Of a DNA stretch of 9,306 nucleotides, positions 1 through 5,599 are shown in pieces. Position numbers and translations under genes: made by a program. The stretch comes from CAZQEZ01 sp964592475 (GTDB lineage: Bacteria; Bacteroidota; Bacteroidia; Cytophagales; Cyclobacteriaceae). Below the pieces are notes generated by a model. The model ran no database searches. It had not been told where the DNA came from and saw nothing but the letters and a program-made list of their open reading frames with translations. The DNA lies in NCBI GenBank assembly GCA_964592475.1, contig CAZQEZ010000152.1, forward strand, positions 1 through 9,306, in the 5' to 3' direction. Position 1 is the stretch's first letter; every line of letters starts with the position of its first letter.

Positions 1-2
1 CC

Positions 3-77
3 GGTAAAGATATTAAAGATAAAAGAATTATAGCTTTTCATCTGCTTGCTAATTCTATAAATTTGATAATAACTTAA
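3..77 (+). CDS. Possible 3' end of an upstream gene (partial, unidentified)
   Basis: A plus-strand frame is open from the window edge and stops with TAA at 75-77, giving about 24 residues that begin GKDIKDKRIIAFHLLANSIN. The mix of charged residues followed by a hydrophobic stretch looks protein-like, but it is too short to assign to a family. If real, it ends only 3 bp before the TTG start of the decarboxylase, which would make the two genes one transcript. It overlaps TAAATTTG at 58-65, a perfect match to the Bacteroidota -7 element TAnnTTTG. That element could instead be the decarboxylase promoter, although no TTG lies at the usual -33 distance. An open frame of 25 codons in AT-rich DNA can also occur by chance. 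Confidence 0.35.
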   Translation, partial: GKDIKDKRIIAFHLLANSINLIIT

Positions 78-80
78 ATT

Positions 81-1511
81 TTGACCGTGAAAACAGAAGA
101 ATTTAGAAAATACGCTCACCAACTGGTGGATTGGATGGCCGAATATTTTGATGAAGTAGAAAATTTGCCGGTAACGCCTGAAATGAAACCCGGAGATATT
201 TACCAGAAAATCCCGGAAGTAGCACCAGATCAAAGTGAGTCATTCGAAAAAATCTTCACTGATTTTAAAGAAAAAATATTCACCGGTATGAGCCATTGGC
301 AAAGCCCCAACTGGTTTGCTTATTTTCCGGCCAACAGCAGTAAACCTTCGGTACTGGCCGAAATGCTAACTGCTACCATGGGCACTCAGGGTATGATATG
401 GCTCACTTCACCTGCCGCTACCGAGTTGGAGGAACGCATGATGGAATGGCTGAGGCAAATGATTGGTTTACCACCCCGGTTTACCGGTGTAATTCAGGAT
501 ACCGCCTCCACTGCGACCCTGGTAGCATTACTCACCGCTAGGGAAAAGATTACCGGCTGGAAAATCAACCGCAAAGGTTTTTCAAAACAGCCTTTCACCA
601 TCTATTGTTCCACCCAGGCTCACAGCAGCATTGATAAAGCCGTAAAAATAGCCGGTTTCGGTGAAGAAAACCTTCGAAAAATACCGGTGGATGAAGATTT
701 TTCCCTGATACCCAACCTGCTGGAAGATGCGATTCAAAAAGATATGAAAGCAGGCAAAAAACCTTTGGTAGTAATTTCTGCTTTAGGTACCACCAGCTCT
801 ACCGCGATTGACCCGGTAAGGACTATTGGAGAAATTTGCCAAAAGTATGGCCTTTGGCATCATATAGATGCTGCTTTTGCCGGTACAGCTTTACTTCTAC
901 CGGAAAAGAGATGGATGAATGATGGCGCTGAATTGGCAGATAGCTTTGTATTCAATCCTCATAAGTGGATGCTGGTCAATTTTGACTGTTCTGCTTATTT
1001 TGTTAAAGACCCAAAAGCATTGGTGCGTACCTTCAGCATTACCCCAGAATACCTGAAAACCAGTCAGGACCAGGTTGTGAAAAATTACCGGGAATGGGGC
1101 ATACCACTAGGCCGCCGCTTTCGGGCTTTAAAACTGTGGTTTGTCATTCGCAGCTATGGCGTTGAAGGTATTCAAAAAATGTTGCGACACCATCTGAAAA
1201 TGGCCCGCTGGTTTGAGCAGCAAATTGATATAGCTGAAGATTTTAAAAAGCTGGCCCCAGTTGTATTGAATACCATTTGTTTTCGCTATCAGCCCCCACA
1301 TATTGAACAAGAGCATATACTTAACAGCCTGAATCAAATGCTTATTGAAAAATTGAACGAAACCCGAAGAGTACTTTTCACCCAAACCAAACTGGATGAC
1401 AAGTTCACCATTCGTATGGTGATCGGGCAGACAGAGGTGCAGGAAAGACATGTAGAAACTGCCTGGCAGTTGATTCAGGAAACGGCAAGAAGCTTAGCGA
1501 TTGAAAATTAA
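81..1511 (+). CDS. Aromatic-L-amino-acid decarboxylase family PLP enzyme (group II decarboxylase)
   Basis: Predicted cytosolic pyridoxal-phosphate enzyme that removes the alpha-carboxyl of an aromatic amino acid (Trp, Tyr, Phe, DOPA or 5-HTP type) to give an arylalkylamine. Its 476 residues match the family's usual length of about 470-490. The PLP Schiff-base lysine is K295 in FNPHKWM, followed by the family signature VNFDCSA (299-305). D263 in HIDAAFAG should bind the pyridine nitrogen, and H181 in STQAHSS is the ring-stacking histidine. The catalytic-loop tyrosine is kept as Y324 in TPEYLK, before IPLGRRFRALKLWFV (341-355). In plant and insect relatives, changes at the tyrosine or histidine turn the enzyme into an aldehyde synthase, so keeping both favours true decarboxylation. 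The start is unusual: a stop at 75-77 limits it to TTG at 81 or GTG at 87, both just ahead of the conserved EEFRKYAHQLVDWM start of the family. No Shine-Dalgarno is visible. The exact substrate cannot be read from the sequence. Confidence 0.93.
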   Translation: MTVKTEEFRKYAHQLVDWMAEYFDEVENLPVTPEMKPGDIYQKIPEVAPDQSESFEKIFTDFKEKIFTGMSHWQSPNWFAYFPANSSKPSVLAEMLTATMGTQGMIWLTSPAATELEERMMEWLRQMIGLPPRFTGVIQDTASTATLVALLTAREKITGWKINRKGFSKQPFTIYCSTQAHSSIDKAVKIAGFGEENLRKIPVDEDFSLIPNLLEDAIQKDMKAGKKPLVVISALGTTSSTAIDPVRTIGEICQKYGLWHHIDAAFAGTALLLPEKRWMNDGAELADSFVFNPHKWMLVNFDCSAYFVKDPKALVRTFSITPEYLKTSQDQVVKNYREWGIPLGRRFRALKLWFVIRSYGVEGIQKMLRHHLKMARWFEQQIDIAEDFKKLAPVVLNTICFRYQPPHIEQEHILNSLNQMLIEKLNETRRVLFTQTKLDDKFTIRMVIGQTEVQERHVETAWQLIQETARSLAIEN

Positions 1512-1570
1512 ACTTTTAGCCGAACTAATACGGCAATCGCTGGTTTACCAATAAAAACTTTTTCAACATT

Positions 1571-2290
1571 ATGCAACAATTAGAAAATAAAGCAGCATTT
1601 ATTACCGGTGGTAGCAAAGGAATTGGATATGGCATTGCTGCCAGTTTACTGGAACAAAATATGAAAGTGGGCATTACCAGCCGTTCGCAGGAAAATGCCG
1701 ACAAAGCCGCGGAAGAACTAAAGAAAATTGGCAAAGGTCAAGTTTTGGCTCTACAAGCCGACGTGCGTGATTTTGATTCGCAAAAGCAGGCTGTGGATAA
1801 GTTGCTGGAAAAATGGGGCAGTCTGGATTTATTGATAGCCAATGCAGGTGTGGGATATTTTGCTTCCATTGAAGAAATGACCCCGGATCAATGGAACCAA
1901 ACCATCGAGACCAATCTCACGGGTGTATTTTACAGCATCAAATCTTCAGTAGAAGCAATTAAAAAAGCTAAAGGGTATATCATCACCATTTCCAGTTTGG
2001 CTGGAGCCAACTTTTTCCCCCAGGGCTCTGCTTACAATGCTTCCAAATTTGGGTTGACCGGGTTTACCCAATCGGTGATGCTCGATTTGCGACAGCATGA
2101 TGTCAAAGTTACTACCATTATGCCTGGTTCAGTAGCTACCCATTTTAACCAGCATACGCCCAGCGATGCCGATAGCTGGAAAATACAACCGGAAGACCTG
2201 GGGCAAATGGTGGTAAACCTATTGCAACTGCCACCACAAACTTTACCCAGCAAAATAGAAGTAAGGCCTGTCAAGCCACCGAAAAAGTAA
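1571..2290 (+). CDS. Short-chain dehydrogenase/reductase (SDR), classical type, probably NADP(H)-dependent
   Basis: Cytosolic NAD(P)H-dependent carbonyl/alcohol oxidoreductase of the classical SDR family; 239 residues is the normal single-domain size. The Rossmann motif TGGSKGIG lies at 12-19. The Ser-Arg pair at 37-38 after the second strand suggests NADP(H). D64 in QADVRD should contact adenine, and NAGVG is at 91-95. The catalytic tetrad is complete: N115, S142 (in ISSLAG), Y155 and K159 (in YNASK). The PGSVAT motif (185-190) closes the cofactor site. The lysine- and proline-rich end (VRPVKPPKK) resembles what I recall of Bacteroidota relatives annotated as SDR or FabG-like reductases. It starts at ATG 59 bp after the decarboxylase stop with no strong terminator between, so co-transcription is likely. 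A role in reducing an aldehyde or ketone linked to the decarboxylase is only inference; the family is too broad to name a substrate. Confidence 0.9.
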   Translation: MQQLENKAAFITGGSKGIGYGIAASLLEQNMKVGITSRSQENADKAAEELKKIGKGQVLALQADVRDFDSQKQAVDKLLEKWGSLDLLIANAGVGYFASIEEMTPDQWNQTIETNLTGVFYSIKSSVEAIKKAKGYIITISSLAGANFFPQGSAYNASKFGLTGFTQSVMLDLRQHDVKVTTIMPGSVATHFNQHTPSDADSWKIQPEDLGQMVVNLLQLPPQTLPSKIEVRPVKPPKK

Positions 2291-2481
2291 TATGTGTATG
2301 CCGAAGGCCGGATGACGGTTGCCGAATAAGCAATCATCAATTATTCAAAATTGAATTATAATATATTGATTGGTGTAAATAAATTATTGGAATTACACTA
2401 ACCAGTAACATCTATTTTTCTGCTATCTTCTATAGCCGGCAAAAGTGTTACCTCAATCTTTTACTGACTACAAAAGTCTCT

Positions 2482-2519
2482 AACATTTCCCTGGTTGGTG
2501 TCATCACCAACCAGATGTT
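2482..2519 (-). terminator. Hairpin directly after the phosphotriesterase-relic stop codon
   Basis: A perfect 10-bp inverted repeat, CTGGTTGGTG (2491-2500) and CACCAACCAG (2505-2514), encloses a 4-nt loop. Five more base pairs, AACAT (2482-2486) with ATGTT (2515-2519), extend it across a 4-nt bulge. On the minus strand the outer stem begins at the base after the TAA at 2522-2520, so it probably ended transcription of the once-intact gene. No uridine run follows on the minus strand, and only a short TTTT follows on the plus strand. The classification as an intrinsic terminator is therefore moderate; it may also insulate against readthrough from the SDR gene on the plus strand. Confidence 0.6.
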
Positions 2520-2843
2520 TTATACCAGACGTTTCCTGACAACAAAAGCCTCCCGCGGATTGTCCACCGTCAATTGTTCAATTTCCGCTTCCATAAAAAA
2601 GGCACTACCTGTTGAATGGCTTTTTCCTGACATAGTCCCTAGTTCTGCTGGTTACACGCCAAAGCAGGAAAGCACATGCTCGTGCGGCAGGCAGAAACCC
2701 ATTTTGATAGGATCGATAGGGCCATTGATGGTGATGATTTTTCCTTCCATAGAAATACCAGCATTAGCCATAATTGCGAAAGGATAAAGAAACGTAGAAC
2801 TGCTGATTACAGCTGATTGTTGAATGAATTGTCGTCTTTTCAT
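2520..2843 (-). pseudogene. Phosphotriesterase-family (amidohydrolase-like) gene relic: internal deletion plus stop
   Basis: Reading leftward from ATG at 2843, residues 1-30 form a Tat-like signal (MKRRQFIQQSA, then a hydrophobic stretch to MANAG). Next come GKIITINGPIDPIKMGF and LPHEHVLSCFG, the N-terminal strand and metal-binding HxH motif of phosphotriesterase-family enzymes. An in-frame TAA at 2654-2652 interrupts after 63 codons. The same frame then continues for 43 codons and ends in a recognisable family C-terminus, AEIEQLTVDNPREAFVVRKR, with its own stop at 2522-2520. Intact relatives are roughly 330-360 residues from family knowledge, so about two thirds of the barrel is missing. That lost part includes the remaining metal ligands and the carbamylated lysine, so the product cannot be a working hydrolase. 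A GAGG sits 5 nt before the ATG. It lies 87 bp downstream of the GH43 gene on the same strand and probably once belonged to that unit. A secreted 63-residue peptide is conceivable but unlikely to have a function. Confidence 0.85.
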
Positions 2844-2930
2844 AACCTCAAAAGATTAAAAATTTTAATATACCCTCTAAATATTTCTGCTGCAATAGCA
2901 AAAGTTCTCCTATAAAATTCCTGCATTCAT

Positions 2931-3896
2931 TCAATCAATTTCTACAGTTTGCTCAGTAAAAGTGGGACCATCAGAAATAATTTTATTGCCTTCCACCTCA
3001 ATCAAATCCAATCGGGGATAGCGGGCAGTATATGCGGTATCCCAACCGTGATATACAATCCAGTCTTTGCCATAAGCCTGAAACAGAGAATGATGCCCCG
3101 GACCTTTTACTACTTCATTGGTTTCCAGGATCTTGTTTGGTTGTTCCTCAAATGGTCCCATAGGATTTTCACCTATGGCATAACGCACATGATAAGTTGG
3201 CCCGTCCCAGCCACCAACACTATAAGTGAGAAAATACTTGCCGTTTCTTTTCAAAATCCAGGGTCCTTCCTGCCACTTGTGGTGGCTGATCAGTTGCACC
3301 GGGTTGCCAGCTACTTCAGTCGGTGAAAGCATTTTGTCTACATAAATCTGACCGGCAGTCAGACTGTCAATATTACCATATTCAATGGTATAGTACATGT
3401 ACATTGTGCCGTCATCATCAATGAATGGGTGTCCATCAATGGAAGAATGGGGTAATACTCGTCCCACATCTTCATAAGGTCCTTCAATGTTATCAGCAAT
3501 GGCCAATCCGACATGATTACCAGTATTGCCCGGAGTTGTACCTGGTGAAGCAGTGTAGTACAGGTAATAAAAACCATCAATTTTGATTACTTCCGGCGCC
3601 CAGAAATTCTCATAATTCCAGCTGATGCTATCGCCTTTTTCTACCGCTCCGCGAATGAATTCCCAATTGACCAGGTCCTTCGACTTATGAATGGGCAGGT
3701 AGCGGCCATCATCAGATTCATGTGAATTGATAAGGTAATAATATCCATTCTCAAAAACCATATTCGGATCGGCCATGTAACGATCAATGATTGGATTGGT
3801 GTAGGTTAAAGTTGATGAAGTGTTTTCAGTCGTTTTTTTTGATTGACAGGCAAACAAAAAAGCAAAAATCGTAAAGGTAAAGATGATTCTCTTCAT
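2931..3896 (-). CDS. Glycoside hydrolase family 43 lipoprotein (arabinosidase/xylosidase-type five-bladed propeller)
   Basis: Predicted envelope lipoprotein that cleaves alpha-L-arabinofuranosyl, beta-xylosyl or related linkages from plant- or algal-type glycans. Residues 1-17 are a lipoprotein signal (MKRIIF, hydrophobic run, lipobox LFAC with C17 as lipidated cysteine) followed by a polar linker to about residue 30. The GH43 fold fills 31-321. The three acidic active-site positions are visible: D43 in YMADPNMVF (general base), D154 in SIDGHPF (pKa modulator and orientation) and E210 in KWQEGPW (general acid). FWAPEV (98-103) and GPGHHSLF (265-272) are further family signatures, the latter supplying a conserved active-site histidine. 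At 321 residues it is a single catalytic domain with no carbohydrate-binding module. The start is ATG at 3896; the upstream AATAAATT is typical of weak-Shine-Dalgarno Bacteroidota starts. The Gfo/Idh gene lies upstream and the phosphotriesterase relic downstream on the same strand. Subfamily and substrate cannot be fixed by eye. Confidence 0.9.
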   Translation of the reverse strand: MKRIIFTFTIFAFLFACQSKKTTENTSSTLTYTNPIIDRYMADPNMVFENGYYYLINSHESDDGRYLPIHKSKDLVNWEFIRGAVEKGDSISWNYENFWAPEVIKIDGFYYLYYTASPGTTPGNTGNHVGLAIADNIEGPYEDVGRVLPHSSIDGHPFIDDDGTMYMYYTIEYGNIDSLTAGQIYVDKMLSPTEVAGNPVQLISHHKWQEGPWILKRNGKYFLTYSVGGWDGPTYHVRYAIGENPMGPFEEQPNKILETNEVVKGPGHHSLFQAYGKDWIVYHGWDTAYTARYPRLDLIEVEGNKIISDGPTFTEQTVEID

Positions 3897-4182
3897 AATT
3901 TATTTACAAGTAAAGATGGGCTGCCTGAAAATTCAAAGCAGCCCTTGAAATTATTAAAATTAGTTTTCAATTATTCGAGATGCCAGTCCTAAGGTAGCAT
4001 GGAACGATTCTTCATCAAATCATCGGTCACCCATCGTTCCATACCGTTCGGACCAAAATTTATTCAGTAGCTTTAATTTTTTCAATAGCCTGCTATTTAC
4101 CTATCAAATTACTACATTCTGGCATCGTTCCAACCGGCACTCCTGGCTATAGGCCTATGCTGTCGTCCATCGGCAATCGCAA
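3897..4182. other. 286-bp gap with leader hairpin and a repeated 9-mer; possible decayed sequence
   Basis: No convincing gene. It holds three structures. First, GGGCTGC (3918-3924) pairs with GCAGCCC (3938-3944) across a 13-nt loop, only 21 nt before the GH43 start. Second, the 9-mer TGGAACGAT occurs at 4000-4008, and its complement ATCGTTCCA at 4033-4041 and 4124-4132; the first two form a perfect 10-bp inverted repeat. Third, the palindrome ATAGGCCTAT (4149-4158) sits just past the Gfo/Idh stop. A 24-codon minus-strand frame (4063-3992, beginning INFGPNGMERWV) looks somewhat protein-like but has stops on both sides. Given the decayed gene nearby, this could be eroded coding DNA. No perfect TAnnTTTG promoter for GH43 was found here. 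Confidence 0.5.
3918..3944 (-). promoter_or_regulatory. 7-bp stem-loop in the GH43 5' leader
   Basis: GGGCTGC and GCAGCCC form a perfect GC-rich 7-bp stem around a 13-nt loop. On the minus strand the stem ends 21 nt before the GH43 ATG at 3896. No uridine run follows on either strand, so it is not a classical intrinsic terminator. It may be a leader structure that affects translation or message stability, or a weak boundary between the Gfo/Idh and GH43 transcripts. Confidence 0.4.
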
Positions 4183-5502
4183 TCATACTTTGGGCAATTC
4201 CCATGGCTTACGATAATTTGCGTTGGCCATGGCATCGGCTTCTTTATCATTTATAAATTTCTGCTTATCACCGTCCCAGTCCAGCTTGCGGCCCAGGCGA
4301 TAGCTAATATTACCTAAGTGAGCAAAACGGGCTATGTGAGCAGCTGTCTCAATATCACAATTGGGTTTTTCTCTGGTCTTGATGCATTCCAGAAAATTTT
4401 CAACGTGCAAGCTCAAACCTTGACCGGTACTTTTTTGCAGTGGAATACCTTCAAAGCCTTCTTTACTCTGCACACTTTTTTCTTCTGGAATTACTTCCCA
4501 ACCACCTCTATCTACCACCAGGGTGCCATATTCACCCACAAAAGCCAAACCATGATCGCGCTTGTTAAATTGAGCACCATCTATACCGATAGTATGCTCC
4601 CAAATAACTCCAAAGTCACTAAAATCGTAAATTGCTGTTAAGGTATCAGGTGTTTCCATAGCATCATTTGGGAAGGCATATTTTCCACCCATCGACATGA
4701 TGGATTGGGGCACGTATTGATTCATGCCAAATAGCGCATAATCAAGCAGGTGAACGCCCCAGTCGGTCATTAATCCTCCGGCATAGTCCCAGAACCAGCG
4801 GAAAGTAAAATGGAATCTATTTCTATTAAATGGCCTTTGAGGGGCAGGACCAAGCCACATGTCGTAATCAACTCCTTGTGGTACCGGCTCGTTGGGCAAT
4901 ACTGGTATGGAACCTTTCCATCCAACATTGGACCAAACTTTCACTGTACGTATTCGGCCTATTTTACCATCATGAAGGTATTGCACGGCATCGCGCCAAT
5001 GCGGATCACTTCGCTGCCACTGACCTACCTGCACCACTTTGTTATAGCGATTGGCTGCATTTACCATTACATTACATTCTTCAATTGTATTGCCCAATGG
5101 CTTTTCGCAATAAACGTCCTTTCCGGCTGACACTGCATCTACCATTTGCAGACAATGCCAGTGGTCTGGCGTGCCGATTATAACGGCATCTATATCTTTT
5201 TGCTCCAGTAATTTGCGGTAGTCGCCAAATAAGGCCGGTTTTTTGCCCTGGATTTTTTCTGTTTCCGCAGCGCGTTGGTTAAGCACGTTACTGTCTACAT
5301 CGCATAAGGCAGCACATTCCACATTAGGTTTTTCCAGAAAGGTTTTTAGATTGCTAAAGCCCATACCTTTGCAGCCAATCAGGCCTACGGTGATTTTTTT
5401 ATTGGCAGCCAATCCTCCAGCTTGTAAAATAGTGGGGAAAGCGCCCAGTCCGATGCCTGCCAATGCTGATTTTTTAATAAAATTTCTTCTGTCGGTATTC
5501 AT
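4183..5502 (-). CDS. Tat-exported Gfo/Idh/MocA family oxidoreductase
   Basis: NAD(P)-binding oxidoreductase of the glucose-fructose oxidoreductase / inositol dehydrogenase family, predicted to act on a sugar or sugar derivative in the periplasm. The first 32 residues are a twin-arginine signal: R5-R6 in DRRNFIKKSALAG, then a hydrophobic stretch to LQAGG. The N-terminal Rossmann domain carries GLIGCKGMG (40-48), TPDHWH (111-116) and the family EKP motif at 133-135, where K134 is the conserved catalytic-site lysine. The C-terminal alpha/beta domain has GGLMTDWGVHLLDYALF (242-258), whose D247 and H251 lie at the usual active-site positions. Length 439 fits the secreted Bacteroidota type, which is longer than cytosolic relatives. 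It starts at ATG 5502, about 100 bp after the aminopropyltransferase, behind that gene's terminator, so it should have its own promoter; I found no perfect TAnnTTTG. It does not look like the GH109 glycosidase branch, but I could not test this. The neighbouring GH43 suggests a glycan-degradation role. Confidence 0.9.
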   Translation of the reverse strand: MNTDRRNFIKKSALAGIGLGAFPTILQAGGLAANKKITVGLIGCKGMGFSNLKTFLEKPNVECAALCDVDSNVLNQRAAETEKIQGKKPALFGDYRKLLEQKDIDAVIIGTPDHWHCLQMVDAVSAGKDVYCEKPLGNTIEECNVMVNAANRYNKVVQVGQWQRSDPHWRDAVQYLHDGKIGRIRTVKVWSNVGWKGSIPVLPNEPVPQGVDYDMWLGPAPQRPFNRNRFHFTFRWFWDYAGGLMTDWGVHLLDYALFGMNQYVPQSIMSMGGKYAFPNDAMETPDTLTAIYDFSDFGVIWEHTIGIDGAQFNKRDHGLAFVGEYGTLVVDRGGWEVIPEEKSVQSKEGFEGIPLQKSTGQGLSLHVENFLECIKTREKPNCDIETAAHIARFAHLGNISYRLGRKLDWDGDKQKFINDKEADAMANANYRKPWELPKV

Positions 5503-5563
5503 AATAATTTGATTTATATTGATATAAAAATTTTAATAAAAATACAGTAAAAAACAGCAAGAT

Positions 5564-5585
5564 AAAAAAGTTATCAAAATAACTT
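5564..5585 (-). terminator. Intrinsic terminator of the aminopropyltransferase gene
   Basis: On the minus strand, AAGTTAT and ATAACTT (5585-5579 and 5574-5568) form a perfect 7-bp stem around the 4-nt loop TTTG, running straight into a run of six T (5569-5564). It starts 14 nt after the stop codon at 5600. This is a standard Rho-independent layout. It separates the aminopropyltransferase from the Gfo/Idh gene on the same strand. Confidence 0.8.
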
Positions 5586-5599
5586 GGCAGAAATGTTAA

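Noticed and set aside
1128..2340. Three minus-strand frames of 69-107 codons across the decarboxylase and SDR genes
   Set aside because: They oppose two well-supported genes, show no domain motifs and have no sensible start context.
2341..2404. AT-rich inverted repeats (ATTCA/TGAAT at 2343-2356; GTGTAA/TTACAC at 2373-2398) as an SDR terminator
   Set aside because: The stems are only 5-6 bp, AT-rich and lack a following T-run; too weak to call.
2515..2787. 90-codon plus-strand reading frame
   Set aside because: It lies antisense to the phosphotriesterase relic, whose family motifs are clear on the minus strand; its own translation has no recognisable domain.
3989..4063. 24-codon minus-strand frame INFGPNGMERWV... 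as a gene fragment
   Set aside because: It is bounded by stops on both sides and I cannot match it to a family; kept only as a hint that the gap may be eroded coding DNA.
4149..4158. ATAGGCCTAT palindrome after the Gfo/Idh stop as an attachment or operator site
   Set aside because: A single 10-bp palindrome with no second copy, no flanking integrase and no promoter nearby is not enough.
4318..5512. Four plus-strand frames of 89-117 codons across the Gfo/Idh gene
   Set aside because: All are antisense to a full-length, motif-complete gene and are rich in unlikely residue mixes; they are shadows.
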